Assembly: GCA_038116945.1 (NCBI GenBank)
Contig: JAYOEY010000004.1
Location: 62,001 to 126,000 of the forward strand
Reading direction: 5' to 3'
Length of the DNA stretch: 64,000 nt
Origin: JAYOEY01 sp038116945
GTDB taxonomy: Bacteria; Pseudomonadota; Alphaproteobacteria; MPNO01; UBA2964
The notes under the pieces were generated by a model. The model saw only the letters and a program-made list of their open reading frames with translations. It had not been told where the DNA came from and made no database searches. Both the position numbers and the translations under genes were made by a program. Position 1 is the first letter of the stretch. Every line of letters starts with the position of its first letter. Of the stretch, positions 1 to 9,250 are shown piece after piece.

Positions 1-929
1 AGGGCCTCCAGGAGGCTGCGATACCGGTCTTCGCTCTCCTTCAGGGTCGCCTCGTTGCGTTTGCTTTCGGTAACATCGGAATAGACCGCGACGACGCCGC
101 CTTCGCGGGTCCGCCGTTTGTTCTGGCGGAGCCATTTACCGGAGGGATATTCGATCTCTTCAAGGGACGGCAATTGTCGATGTCGTTTCAGCGCCAGCGC
201 GGCAATTTCTTCGAAGGGCATGTCCGATCCGGCCCACAGGCCGTTGCGCACCCCGAAACTGACCATCTCCTCGAAGGTCAGGCCAGGACGTACGTAATCC
301 CCGCAATTGCTCCAGACATCCTCGACATAACGCTGGTTGTAGACCTGAAGGCGGTACTCGGAGTCGAACAGGGCGAACCCGTCTGTCATGACGTCGATCG
401 CCTCGAGCAGACGCTGATGCGCCGAGCGACGCAACGTCTCGGCTGCTTCGTATTTTACACGCGACTGAATTCGTTCGGTCACGTCACGGACGACGACCAG
501 ACCGGCCGGCTCGCCTTCCCAGTCGATCGCCGAAACCGAGACGTCGGCGATATAGGTGCTGCCATTGAGTCGCAGGCGTTTCTGCTCGGGCCGAAACGCC
601 GACTCCCGCCTGTTGATAACCTTGTCGATGTGCCCCCGTACGTCCTCGAGAGAGTCGGGATGAACGAAATCGGTAGCCTGTCTGCCAAGGATCTGGTCCC
701 GGCTCTCCGCCCCGAACATTCCGGCGCAGACGGCATTGATAAAAACGATTCGACCCGACGGGTTGTAAACGAGCATCGCATCCGGCGCGTGTTCGGCAAG
801 CCCGCGATAGAGCGACTCGCGCACACGCGTTTCGTCGAGTTGACGACGCGTCTGGCGCAGCTCTCCTTCAAGCGCATCCACGCGCGCGCGAAGCTGCTCA
901 GTCTCGTTCATGAAATTTTGTCGGGCCAT
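1..929 (-). CDS. Multi-PAS sensor protein, C-terminus beyond window edge
   Basis: Translated by hand from the minus strand; about 309 residues are visible and there is no stop before the window edge. After a short coiled-coil-like N-terminus (residues 8-36), a PAS domain spans about 36-153, ending in the typical VVVRDVTER exit. A second PAS of the PAS_7 type lies at about 172-288, with GFALFDSEYRLQVYNQRY and VVAVYSDVTE. A third PAS begins near 301 (ESEDRYRSLLEA). No transmembrane segment is visible, so the sensor part is probably cytoplasmic. In Alphaproteobacteria this architecture usually ends in a histidine kinase or a GGDEF/EAL module, but that part is outside the window and the output cannot be named. 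I chose the ATG at 929; an in-frame ATG at 911 is the alternative. Confidence 0.85.
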   Translation of the reverse strand, partial: MARQNFMNETEQLRARVDALEGELRQTRRQLDETRVRESLYRGLAEHAPDAMLVYNPSGRIVFINAVCAGMFGAESRDQILGRQATDFVHPDSLEDVRGHIDKVINRRESAFRPEQKRLRLNGSTYIADVSVSAIDWEGEPAGLVVVRDVTERIQSRVKYEAAETLRRSAHQRLLEAIDVMTDGFALFDSEYRLQVYNQRYVEDVWSNCGDYVRPGLTFEEMVSFGVRNGLWAGSDMPFEEIAALALKRHRQLPSLEEIEYPSGKWLRQNKRRTREGGVVAVYSDVTESKRNEATLKESEDRYRSLLEA

Positions 930-978
930 AATCTCGAACGAATCCCGCTTCTGCGGGCCACAGGCCAGCTAATTCATT

Positions 979-1008
979 AAAATACTGTTAAAAAACCGTT
1001 AATTACAA
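979..1008 (-). promoter_or_regulatory. Possible promoter of the PAS sensor
   Basis: An AT-rich stretch in an otherwise GC-rich region. On the minus strand TTGTAA and TATTTT are separated by 18 bases, about 50 bases upstream of the start codon at 929. This is a pattern match only. Confidence 0.3.
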
Positions 1009-1042
1009 CGACGATGTGGAAACGGCGACCGGCGATCGCCCG

Positions 1043-1807
1043 TCAATTTACCCCCACCGCATCGCCCAGCGCAGGGCCGATTTCCAGATTCAGCACGAGA
1101 TCCGCATAGGCATCCAGCGCCGTCGGTTCGCGATTGAGGATAACGAGATTGGCGCCGTTGCGGGCGGCTGTCTGCGGAAAGCCCGCCGCCGGGTAAACCT
1201 GCAGAGAGGATCCGATCGCGAGAAACAGGTCGCAGGCCATCGTCTCCTGCTGCGCCCGGCGCATCGGATCTTCCGGCATCGATTGACCGAAGGAAATCGT
1301 CGCGGTTTTCACGAGCCCGCCGCACGAATTGCAGACCGGCAACGTACCGTCTGCCACAAAAGCCAGTCTGATCGGTTCGAGCTCATGGCGCAGCCCGCAC
1401 TCGAGACAGGTTGCGTAGGTATTGCTGCCATGAAGTTCGATGACGTCATTGTCGTCGATCCCGGAGGCCTGATGCAGACCGTCGGTGTTCTGCGTGATGA
1501 CGGCGGAAACGATGCCGTCCCGGTACAGTCTTTCGACCGCGCGATGCCCGCGATTCGGCTCGGCGCCCTCGAAACCGTAGGAATCGTCGAACTTGCGCCG
1601 CCAGGATTCGCGCCGCGCGTCTTCGGAAGACACAAAATCCTGAAACTGAATGGGCTGGTATCGCGTCCAGACGCCGCCCGGGCTGCGAAAATCCGGTATC
1701 CCGGATTCGGTGCTGATTCCCGCCCCTGTAAACACCACCGCGCGCCTGCAGGTCTCCAGCAGTCGCCGCAGCTCGTCAATTCTCCACCGGTCGTCGGCTT
1801 CCGTCAC
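1043..1807 (-). CDS. NAD-dependent protein deacylase, SIR2 family (CobB-type sirtuin)
   Basis: Sirtuins remove acetyl or other acyl groups from protein lysines using NAD+. Visible family motifs are GAGISTESGIPDFR (about 28-41), TQNTDGLHQ (105-113), the catalytic His in ELHG (about 126), and four zinc-binding cysteines in two CxxC pairs (134/137 and 159/162). At 254 residues this is a normal bacterial sirtuin length. Start choice: a GGAGG sits seven bases before a GTG at 1807, whereas the more upstream TTG at 1813 is only one base from that ribosome-binding site, so GTG is preferred. It lies 68 bases downstream (on its own strand) of no other same-strand start except acetoacetyl-CoA synthetase ending at 1882, so joint transcription with that acyl-CoA gene is plausible. 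CobB is known to reactivate acetylated acyl-CoA synthetases, which makes this neighbour suggestive. Confidence 0.93.
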   Translation of the reverse strand: MTEADDRWRIDELRRLLETCRRAVVFTGAGISTESGIPDFRSPGGVWTRYQPIQFQDFVSSEDARRESWRRKFDDSYGFEGAEPNRGHRAVERLYRDGIVSAVITQNTDGLHQASGIDDNDVIELHGSNTYATCLECGLRHELEPIRLAFVADGTLPVCNSCGGLVKTATISFGQSMPEDPMRRAQQETMACDLFLAIGSSLQVYPAAGFPQTAARNGANLVILNREPTALDAYADLVLNLEIGPALGDAVGVN

Positions 1808-1881
1808 CGGCAATCCTCCGAGACTTCCCCTCTCCGCAATTTATTTTCGCCTGCCGCAAAGCACAACAGGGCGAAGAACGC

Positions 1882-3849
1882 CTAGACGGCGAGTTCCGCC
1901 CGGCCGCGAAAATGATCCAGCGCTTCCGGGTTGGCGAGCGCTTCGGTATTGCGAACGTCCCGGCCGTGAATGACGTCGCGAACCGCCAGCTCGGTGATCT
2001 TGCCCGATTTCGTCCGGGGAATGTCCGGCACCTGAAGGATTTTGGCTGGAACGTGACGCGGCGATGCTCCGGTCCGAATGCGGCTCCTGATCTCGGCGGC
2101 AATGGCGTCGTCCAGGGCTGTTCCGGCCCGCAGCCTCACGAACAGAACGATCCGGACATCGCCTCCCCAATCCTGTCCGACGGCGATGGCTTCCTCGACG
2201 GTCTCGATCTGCTCGACCTGCCGGTAGATCTCTGCGGTGCCGATACGCACCCCGCCCGGATTGAGCGTCGCATCCGACCGCCCGTAAATGACGAAGCCGC
2301 CGCGCGGCGTTTCCTCGGCCCAGTCTCCGTGGCACCAGATTCCTTCGAACCGTTCGAAATAAGCCGCGCGATACCGGGATCCGTCGGGATCGTTCCAGAA
2401 CCCGACCGGCATCGACGGAAACGGGCGGCGGCACACCAGCTCGCCCTTTTCCCCGACAACGGGCGCGCCATCATCGTCGAACACGGCGACATCCATGCCG
2501 AGAAAACGGCACTGGATTTCGCCGCGCCAGACCGGCCCCGTCGGGTTCCCGCCGACGAAACAGGCGACGATGTCGGTTCCTCCTGAAATCGACGACAGGC
2601 AGATATCCTTTTTGACGCGGTCGTAGACGTAATCGAAACTCTCGGGCACCAGCGGCGACCCGGTCGACAGCATGGTCCGCAAAGAAGACAGATCGTGCGT
2701 TGCGGCCGGTTCCAGACCGGCATTCTTGAGCGCGTCGACATATTTCGCGGACGCGCCGAAATGGGTCATGCGTTCCTGCTCGGCGAAATCGAACAGCACG
2801 TCGCCGTCAGGATGGATCGGCGAACCGTCATAGAGCAGCAACGTCGCGCCGGCGGCCAGTCCGGAAACCAGCCAGTTCCACATCATCCAGCCGAGAGTCG
2901 TGAAATAGAACAGACGGTCGCCGGGCCGGATATCGCAGTGGAGCAGATGTTCCTTCAGGTGCTGGAGCAGCGTGCCCCCGGCGCCGTGAACGATGCATTT
3001 GGGAACGCCGGTCGTGCCCGACGAAAAAAGAATATAGAGCGGGTGATCGAACGGCAGGCGGCGGAATTCAATGTCGCCAGACGGATGTCCCTCGATGTAA
3101 TCCGCCAGGGCCGCCATTCCTTCCGCCGCATCCAGCGGCCGGCGCGCGTCATAGGGCATCAGGACAACGTGTTCGAGCGACGGCAACAAGGTCGCGATCT
3201 CCGCGATCCGCGGCCGGCAGTCGATGTCCTTGCCGGCGTAAAAATAATGATCGGTCGCAAACAGGATTTTGGGTTCGATCTGCCCGAACCGGTCGATCAC
3301 GCCCTGCACCCCGAAATCGGGCGAGCAGGACGACCAGGTCGCGCCAATGCTCGCCGTGGCCAGCATGGCGGCAAGCGATTCGGGCGTGTTGGAGAGATAA
3401 CCGGCGACCCGGTCGCCCGGACCGACTCCGACGGAGACCAGAGCGCCCGCGAGACGCGACGTCAGATCGTAGAGATCGCCATGCGTCAGCTTCCGCCGTA
3501 TGCCCGACTCGCCACGGAAAACCACCGCTTCGGACTCGTCCCGGCGACGCAGCAGGTTCTCGGCGAAATTGAGCCGGGCATCGGGAAACCAGCGCGCGCC
3601 GGGCATGCGATCGGGATCGATCAGCACGCGCTCGCCGCGGCTTTCCGCGATCACCCCGGCGAAATCCCATAGTGCGGCCCAGAACCGCTCTGGCAACTCG
3701 ATCGAAAACCTGTGGAGCGCCGCGTAATCATCGCCGTCATAAACGCCCTCTTCCCGCAGCCGTTCAACGAATGCGGCGAGGCGGCTCGCCGACGAGCGCT
3801 CGGCGGTCGGCTGCCATAACGGGAGAAGATCGTTGCCTGCCGGGTTCAT
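1882..3849 (-). CDS. Acetoacetyl-CoA synthetase (acetoacetate-CoA ligase)
   Basis: An ANL-superfamily adenylate-forming enzyme that activates acetoacetate to acetoacetyl-CoA, feeding ketone bodies or polyhydroxybutyrate breakdown products into central metabolism. The 655-residue length is typical of the AACS family and longer than most acyl-CoA ligases. The ATP-binding P-loop FSSGTTGVPK is present near residue 275. The C-terminal catalytic lysine is in RTKSGK, at about 617. The N-terminus has the ACAS_N-like RFSIELPERFWAALWDFAGV. I start at ATG 3849 because the protein then begins MNPAGNDLLPLWQP as in relatives; the reading frame is open further upstream to 4116, but that extension is compositionally junk-like. 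The sirtuin lies downstream, 74 bases away. Confidence 0.93.
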   Translation of the reverse strand: MNPAGNDLLPLWQPTAERSSASRLAAFVERLREEGVYDGDDYAALHRFSIELPERFWAALWDFAGVIAESRGERVLIDPDRMPGARWFPDARLNFAENLLRRRDESEAVVFRGESGIRRKLTHGDLYDLTSRLAGALVSVGVGPGDRVAGYLSNTPESLAAMLATASIGATWSSCSPDFGVQGVIDRFGQIEPKILFATDHYFYAGKDIDCRPRIAEIATLLPSLEHVVLMPYDARRPLDAAEGMAALADYIEGHPSGDIEFRRLPFDHPLYILFSSGTTGVPKCIVHGAGGTLLQHLKEHLLHCDIRPGDRLFYFTTLGWMMWNWLVSGLAAGATLLLYDGSPIHPDGDVLFDFAEQERMTHFGASAKYVDALKNAGLEPAATHDLSSLRTMLSTGSPLVPESFDYVYDRVKKDICLSSISGGTDIVACFVGGNPTGPVWRGEIQCRFLGMDVAVFDDDGAPVVGEKGELVCRRPFPSMPVGFWNDPDGSRYRAAYFERFEGIWCHGDWAEETPRGGFVIYGRSDATLNPGGVRIGTAEIYRQVEQIETVEEAIAVGQDWGGDVRIVLFVRLRAGTALDDAIAAEIRSRIRTGASPRHVPAKILQVPDIPRTKSGKITELAVRDVIHGRDVRNTEALANPEALDHFRGRAELAV

Positions 3850-4039
3850 GTCCCTATCAGGCCAACAGGTCCGTAACGCGTCAAGGGGCGCGAGGATGGA
3901 TGCCGGCGAGGCCGGTAATGCCGATGGCGCGCCGGGAACAAAGCGCATAATCTTGCCCCATGCTCCCCGATGCGCGCCGTTCCAGGCGCGAGGACTTCCC
4001 GTTGGACATGTCGCCCGCCGCTGGCCTGATACGGTTTTC

Positions 4040-4930
4040 ATGACGATTCCCATACTGCCCCCGTCCGTTCGCGGCGCCCTGTGGATGATGGGATCGATGG
4101 CGTCGTGGGCGGGCATGGCTGCGATCGCGCGCTATTTCTCGAACGAGATTCATACTTTCGAGATCGTTTTCTTTCGAAGCCTCTTCGGCATGGTGTTCCT
4201 GTTGCCGTGGCTGATGCGGGCGGGGCTGGGAGCGATCCGCACGCAACGGGTGGGGATGCATCTGGTTCGCGGGTTCCTTGGCCTCGCCGTGATCTATCTT
4301 CTGTTCACCGCGGTCGCCCTCTCCCCGCTGGGCGAGGTGGCCGCCATCATGTCGACGCGCCCGGTCATCGCCTCGCTCGCCGCAATCGTCTTCCTGCACG
4401 AAGTCGCAAGCGGTCGCCGGTGGACCGCGACCGGCGTCGGCTTCCTGGGCGCCGTTCTGATCATCCGACCCGGATTTTCGGAGGTATCCGCCGGCGCCGC
4501 GCTCGCGTTCGCCTCGGTCCTCGGCATGGCCGCGCTGACCATCGTCATGAAATCCCTGGCCCGGACCGAGCATCCGGACACGGTGGTGACGTGGCAGATG
4601 CTGGTCTTTACGCCCTGCTCGCTGGTGCCGGCGATTTTCGTGTGGAAATGGCCGGATTACTGGTGGCAGTTCGTCCTGCTGGCGGGGACAGGGTTCTTCG
4701 GAACGCTCACCCAGCGCTGCCTTACCCGTGCCTATGCCGCGGCCGATGCAACGGTCGTTGTGCCGTTCGATTTCACCAGGCTGATATTTTCTGCGGTGGT
4801 GGGTTATATCCTGTTCAGTGAATTTCCCGATCCGTGGACCTGGATCGGCGGTGCGCTGATCCTGACGGCCGTGCTGTGGATGACCCGCGGCGAGGTCCAG
4901 GACGAGGCGCGACGGAAAGCCGGAACCTGA
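4040..4930 (+). CDS. EamA/DMT-family inner-membrane transporter
   Basis: A 296-residue drug/metabolite-transporter protein with about ten hydrophobic segments arranged as two EamA repeats. The second repeat is marked by YAAADATVVVPFDFTRLIFSAVVGY and the terminal GGALILTAVLW helix. These proteins export or exchange small metabolites; the substrate cannot be predicted. The ATG at 4040 begins MTIPILPPSVRGALW, matching the usual short cytoplasmic lead. The frame is open upstream but hydrophilic and overlaps the divergent acetoacetyl-CoA synthetase. Its TGA shares a base with the ATG of the following MFS gene (TGATG), so the two are translationally coupled. The 190-base gap to the divergent ligase must carry both promoters. 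Confidence 0.88.
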   Translation: MTIPILPPSVRGALWMMGSMASWAGMAAIARYFSNEIHTFEIVFFRSLFGMVFLLPWLMRAGLGAIRTQRVGMHLVRGFLGLAVIYLLFTAVALSPLGEVAAIMSTRPVIASLAAIVFLHEVASGRRWTATGVGFLGAVLIIRPGFSEVSAGAALAFASVLGMAALTIVMKSLARTEHPDTVVTWQMLVFTPCSLVPAIFVWKWPDYWWQFVLLAGTGFFGTLTQRCLTRAYAAADATVVVPFDFTRLIFSAVVGYILFSEFPDPWTWIGGALILTAVLWMTRGEVQDEARRKAGT

Positions 4931-6210
4931 TGTCGGATACGAGCCCGCACGATATTCCCGAAGGAGAGCGGGAGGAGGAAGACCGCCGGGGGACGACCGG
5001 CTTCGCCGCAATGCGCGTGCGCGATTTCCGGCTCCTGTTCGCGGGAAAGCTTTGCGGATGGATGGCGCTGCACATGCTGATGGTCGCCGTCGGCCTGCAG
5101 ATATGGGAAGAAACCCGGGAGCCCTGGAACCTGGCGTTTGTCGGGCTGTCGACCTTCGCGCCGGCGATCGGGTTCGCCCTTCTGACCGGATACGTCGCCG
5201 ATCTTTTCGACCGGAGACGCGTGGTCGCGGCCTGTTACGCAGTCATCCTGCTCGCCTCGGCGCTTCTGCTCGCGGTAACCCTGACCGGGTTCACCGAGGT
5301 TTGGCCGGTCTTCGTGATCCTGATGGTGATGGGCACGGGCCGCGCCTTTTACATGCCGGCGGTGAACTCGCTGGTCGCTAACCTGGTGCCGGTAAAGCTG
5401 TTCCCCAACGCGATTGCCTGGCACACCAGTTCGAACAAGATCACCCAGACAGTGGGGCCGGCGCTCGGCGGCATCCTGTACGAGTGGCTTGGTCCGGCGG
5501 CGGTCTATGCGATCGCCTGCGGCGGACTTTTCTTTGCCGTCGTCTTCATCTGGATGATCAGGACGCGGACCGAGCGAGGCGACAGGCAACCGACGACCCT
5601 GCGTATCCTGCTCGCCGGTCTTCAGTATGTTTACGAGAAAAAGATCATCTTCGGCGCGCTGGTTCTGGACCTGTTCGCGGTCCTGCTGGGCGGGGTGACG
5701 ATCCTGCTGCCGATTTTCGCCATTGAAGTCCTGCAGGTGGGCCCGTCGGGCGCGGGTTTCCTGCGCAGCGCCATGGCGGGCGGCTCGCTGGTCACCGGGC
5801 TCGCGATGACGATGATCTCGATGGATCGCGGGGTCGGCCGCATCCTGTTCATCACGGTCATCATTTACGGCGCGGCGACGGTGGTTTTCGGCCTGTCCGA
5901 ACTTTACTGGCTGTCGCTGGCGGCCATGGCCACGCTCGGCGCGGCCGATATGGTGAGCGTCTATATCCGCGTGACGCTGATACAGATCGCTACGCCCGAC
6001 GACATGCGCGGCCGCGTCAGCGCTGTAAATTCGGTCTTTACCGGCGCATCGAACGAGCTGGGCGAAGCGCGGGCCGGCGCCATGGCGGCGATGGTGGGGG
6101 CGGTGCCGGCGGTGGTGATCGGCGGGGTCGGCGCAGTCGCCGTGACCATCGCCTGCTGGTTTGTTTTCCCGACCCTCGCGAAGGTCGAGCGGATGGACCG
6201 GAACCTGTAA
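4930..6210 (+). CDS. MFS transporter (MFS_3 / EntS-like exporter)
   Basis: A 426-residue major-facilitator protein with about twelve hydrophobic helices after a charged, acidic N-terminal tail of about 25 residues. The loop 2-3 signature appears as VADLFDRRRVV. The lead-in MRVRDFRLLFAGKLCGWMALHMLM resembles the MFS_3/EntS group of exporters. The start ATG overlaps the stop codon of the upstream EamA gene by one base (TGATG), which fixes the start. The pair probably forms an export operon, but nothing in the sequence reveals the substrate. It converges on the dioxygenase at 6233 with only 22 bases between them and no evident terminator hairpin. Confidence 0.9.
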   Translation: MSDTSPHDIPEGEREEEDRRGTTGFAAMRVRDFRLLFAGKLCGWMALHMLMVAVGLQIWEETREPWNLAFVGLSTFAPAIGFALLTGYVADLFDRRRVVAACYAVILLASALLLAVTLTGFTEVWPVFVILMVMGTGRAFYMPAVNSLVANLVPVKLFPNAIAWHTSSNKITQTVGPALGGILYEWLGPAAVYAIACGGLFFAVVFIWMIRTRTERGDRQPTTLRILLAGLQYVYEKKIIFGALVLDLFAVLLGGVTILLPIFAIEVLQVGPSGAGFLRSAMAGGSLVTGLAMTMISMDRGVGRILFITVIIYGAATVVFGLSELYWLSLAAMATLGAADMVSVYIRVTLIQIATPDDMRGRVSAVNSVFTGASNELGEARAGAMAAMVGAVPAVVIGGVGAVAVTIACWFVFPTLAKVERMDRNL

Positions 6211-6232
6211 GGGCAAATCCGCCCGGCGACCG

Positions 6233-7084
6233 TCAGTTCAGCTCGCCGTACCCGTTGAGCGTAAGACGGCGCATCATGCGCGCCTCGTCGCGCGGAAAAT
6301 CCTTGCGCATGTGAATCGAGGCATAATTATCCCACATCACGAGATCGCCGAGTTCCCATTCGTGCTCCAGCACGATCGCGGGATCCTCGGACAGATCGAA
6401 CATGAGGTTGAGAATTTCCTCGTTCTCGTCGGGTTCGAGCCCTTCGATCCGGGCCGACATCAGGCGGCTGATATACAGCGCCTTGCGGCCGGTCACCGGA
6501 TGGGTGACGAACAGCGGCTGCTCGTACTGCAGCATGCCGGAGATGTCGCTGTTGTAAATGTCTATGCGCTCGCGCCTCTTGTAATCGTGAATCTGCAGCA
6601 CCTTTCGACCGTCGAGGCGCTGTTTCAGATCGTCGGGAAGGCGGTCGTAGGCCTTGTACATGTTGGAGAAACAGGTGTTGCCCCCCCAGCTCGGCAGCGT
6701 AATGGCGTAGAGCAGCGTCGCCTTGTGGGGTTCGGGATAATAGCTGGTGTCGTGGTGGAACCACATTTCGCCGTCGCCGAAAGCGCCGAGCGGCTCTCCC
6801 TTATCGTCCTTCATGTTGGTGACAAACATGAACGGCGTGTCATAGCTGCCGCCGGGCGTAGAACCGTTGGGCGAGCGCCGGCGGTCGCCGAGCCCGCCGA
6901 AATAGTTGGCGAACCGCTTCTGGTCGTCTTCGTTGATATCCTGTCCCCGGAACAGCACGACGACATGCTCATGAAACGCGTCTTCGATCGCCTTGACCGT
7001 ATCGGCATCGAGCTCTTCGCGCAGGTCGACGCCCTTGATTTCGGCGCCGCACGCTTCCGAAAGCGGTTCGACCGTGATCGCCAT
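6233..7084 (-). CDS. TauD/TfdA-family Fe(II)/2-oxoglutarate dioxygenase
   Basis: A 283-residue non-heme iron oxygenase of the TauD/TfdA family, which hydroxylates a substrate while decarboxylating 2-oxoglutarate. The iron ligands can be placed: HxD in WFHHDTSY (His110, Asp112) and the distal His258 in NYASIHMRKDFP. The 2-oxoglutarate-binding arginine is about 15 residues later (Arg272 or Arg273). A weak ribosome-binding site (AAAGGAAC) precedes ATG 7084. It is the second gene of a tandem paralogous pair, following the dioxygenase at 7177-8055. Family members act on taurine, alkylsulfates, 2,4-D, hypophosphite and others; no substrate assignment is justified here. Confidence 0.9.
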   Translation of the reverse strand: MAITVEPLSEACGAEIKGVDLREELDADTVKAIEDAFHEHVVVLFRGQDINEDDQKRFANYFGGLGDRRRSPNGSTPGGSYDTPFMFVTNMKDDKGEPLGAFGDGEMWFHHDTSYYPEPHKATLLYAITLPSWGGNTCFSNMYKAYDRLPDDLKQRLDGRKVLQIHDYKRRERIDIYNSDISGMLQYEQPLFVTHPVTGRKALYISRLMSARIEGLEPDENEEILNLMFDLSEDPAIVLEHEWELGDLVMWDNYASIHMRKDFPRDEARMMRRLTLNGYGELN

Positions 7085-7176
7085 GACGATGGTTCCTTTC
7101 GAAAATCCGATGGGGCCGGAAAATTACCACAGCCGGCGCTGTGGTTTAAAGGGCCGCGAACAGCGGCCGGGGCGCT

Positions 7177-8055
7177 TCAGAAGCTGAGCGGCCCCTCGCC
7201 TCCGACCGTGCACCGGCGCAGGAGGCGTCGCTCCTCGCGCGGAAAATCGGTGCGCGCGTGCACGGAACAGATATTGTCCCACATCAGGAGGTCCCCGAGC
7301 CGCCATTCATGCTCGTAGACGATCGCGGGATCCTCGACGATATCGAACAGCCGGTCGAGAATATCGTCGCTTTCCGCGCGCTCGAGTCCTTCGATGGCAG
7401 CGCTCATCAGCCGGTTTACGTACAGCGACCGGTTACCCGATTTCGGATGAGTGACGAAAATGGGCTGCCAGCAGTGACGCAAATCCTCGAGCTTGATCGC
7501 ATCGAGATCGAGCCGTTCGCGCCGCTTGTGATCGTGCACCTGCAGGACCCGCCGGCCCTCCAGCTTCTCTTTCAGATCGGCAGGCAGGTTCCGGTATGCC
7601 GCATACATCGAATTGACTTTTGTATTCCCCCCGCGCGACGGCAGTTCAAGCGAATAGAGGAAGGTGGCCCGGTTGGGCACCTCGTAGTAACAGGAATCGC
7701 CGTGGAACCACATTTCCCCGTCGCCATAGGAGCCCGCATCCTTGCCCGCCTCCTCGGGGATGTTGGTAACCAGCATGGTGCTGCCCGCGGTCGCCGCCAT
7801 TCCCTTGCTGATCTGCTTGGGCGCGCGGCGGCGCAGGCCGAGCGGTCCGAAATGTTCCGCAAAAGCCAGCTGCTGCTGTTCCGTCAGATCCTGATCCCGG
7901 AAAACCAGCGCGACATGCCGGTCGAATGCCTCGATCAGAAAGGCAATGACGTCTTCGGAGAGCGGCCGGGATATATCGAGACCCGATACCTCCGCGCCGA
8001 CATGCGTCGTCAGCGGCGCAATGCTTATTTCCGGGATTCTGGCCGAACCGTCCAT
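7177..8055 (-). CDS. TauD/TfdA-family dioxygenase, paralogue of the downstream gene
   Basis: A 292-residue Fe(II)/2-oxoglutarate dioxygenase with the complete facial triad: His118 and Asp120 in WFHGDSCY, and His266 in NICSVHARTDFP. A 2-oxoglutarate arginine is at about 280/281. It shares block-by-block similarity with the next gene (GDGEMWFH, KRRERLD, LMSAxIEGLE, EDPAIV, EHEWxLGDL, MWDN), so the two arose by tandem duplication. The gap is 92 bases, compatible with one transcript starting in the 219-base divergent region before the exporter at 8275. Substrate-contact residues differ between the copies (for example HHDTSYY versus HGDSCYY), so they need not share a substrate. Confidence 0.9.
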   Translation of the reverse strand: MDGSARIPEISIAPLTTHVGAEVSGLDISRPLSEDVIAFLIEAFDRHVALVFRDQDLTEQQQLAFAEHFGPLGLRRRAPKQISKGMAATAGSTMLVTNIPEEAGKDAGSYGDGEMWFHGDSCYYEVPNRATFLYSLELPSRGGNTKVNSMYAAYRNLPADLKEKLEGRRVLQVHDHKRRERLDLDAIKLEDLRHCWQPIFVTHPKSGNRSLYVNRLMSAAIEGLERAESDDILDRLFDIVEDPAIVYEHEWRLGDLLMWDNICSVHARTDFPREERRLLRRCTVGGEGPLSF

Positions 8056-8274
8056 TTATCTACCATTGATTGAAAAAAACAGATTACCACAACTACGTAT
8101 CCGTTTCGTGCGGGTGCGGATTGATACCATGGAACCCTATCGCGAGAAAGGCTACCACTTTGGATGGTAATTGAGTGCCATCTGCGGTATCCAGCGATGT
8201 CGCCGTCACGGTGAGGGCGCGCGACGATACATGAAGCCGGCAACGGCCATACGAAGACAGGGAAATTAGCAGTT

Positions 8275-9198
8275 TTGACCCCGCCAGCATCTCCCGGCCC
8301 GATTCAGACGCGCTGGCTCTCCCTGTCCGGCAACGTCCGCGGAATCCTGTGGATCAGCATGGGAGCCATCGCATTCGCGCTGAACGACGTCTGCGTGAAG
8401 ATGCTGGGCCGCAAGTTCGACCCCATGGAACTGGCCTTTTTCCGTTATCTGGTCGGCTTCATCGTACTCGCGCCGGTGTTCTGGAAAATGGGCGGAGAGG
8501 GGCTGAAAACGTCCCGGCTGGGCATGCACATGCTTCGCCTGGTTCTCGCCTGCATTGCCCAGGTCGGCGTCTTCATGTCGGTCATTCATCTGCATCTCGC
8601 GGACGCAACCGCGATCAGCTTTTCCCGCCCTCTTTTCGCGACGATATTTGCGATCTTCCTGCTCTCGGAACTGGTCTCGGCGAGACGGTGGGCGGCGACA
8701 CTCGTCGGTTTTGGCGGTGTGATCATCATGGTGCGCCCCGGGCTTGACGGATTCGACCCCATCGCGCTGATCGCGGTGGGCGCCGCGCTGACCTTCTCGA
8801 TCGCCAACGTAATGATCCGGATGATGTCGACCACCGAGCCACCGAACCGGATCCTGTTCTACTACCACCTTGGCGGCACGGTCGTCTTTGCAATCCCCAC
8901 CGCCCTGTATTGGAGCCAGCCCGTCGGGGTCGAGTGGCTTCTGCTGGCGGCGATCGGCGTGCTGACCACCATTGGAATGATCGGTTTCGTACGCGGGTTC
9001 TCGGCGGGCGAGCTGAACGCCGTCGGACCGATGGAATATATCCGGCTGGTCTACGCAGCGCTGCTCGGCTACTACCTGTTCGGCGAAGTGCCCGATATCT
9101 GGACCTATCTTGGAACGGCCTTGATCGTCGGAAGCGCCCTCTATATCGCCCGGGACGAGGCCAACCGAAGCCGGTCGGGCATGAGCCCGTCCATCTAG
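8275..9198 (+). CDS. EamA/DMT-family transporter with TTG start
   Basis: A 307-residue ten-helix drug/metabolite transporter. The first EamA repeat starts at about residue 21 (NVRGILWISMGAIAFALNDV) and the second carries MEYIRLVYAALLGYYLFGE. The only usable start before the first helix is TTG at 8275: an in-frame stop lies at 8212 and no ATG or GTG occurs between them. An AGGGA is placed about nine bases upstream, which supports the TTG. The gene is divergent from the two dioxygenases, and the 219-base gap between them carries only weak inverted repeats. A paired transporter plus dioxygenases suggests handling of one small molecule, but this is only inference from position. Confidence 0.85.
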   Translation: MTPPASPGPIQTRWLSLSGNVRGILWISMGAIAFALNDVCVKMLGRKFDPMELAFFRYLVGFIVLAPVFWKMGGEGLKTSRLGMHMLRLVLACIAQVGVFMSVIHLHLADATAISFSRPLFATIFAIFLLSELVSARRWAATLVGFGGVIIMVRPGLDGFDPIALIAVGAALTFSIANVMIRMMSTTEPPNRILFYYHLGGTVVFAIPTALYWSQPVGVEWLLLAAIGVLTTIGMIGFVRGFSAGELNAVGPMEYIRLVYAALLGYYLFGEVPDIWTYLGTALIVGSALYIARDEANRSRSGMSPSI

Positions 9199-9250
9199 AA
9201 TGCTGTTTTCCCGCAAGGGTAGCAGCCGGGCACACCGGTTTTGATCTGAC

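Noticed and set aside
4804..6216. A 470-residue minus-strand open frame over the MFS transporter
   Set aside because: Composition dominated by His, Arg, Asp and Gly with no motif, mirroring the codon bias of the transporter gene.
8056..8274. A 13-codon open frame and a weak inverted repeat (TACCA/TGGTA) in the gap before the 8275 exporter
   Set aside because: Too short and without a ribosome-binding site; a 5-bp stem is expected by chance.
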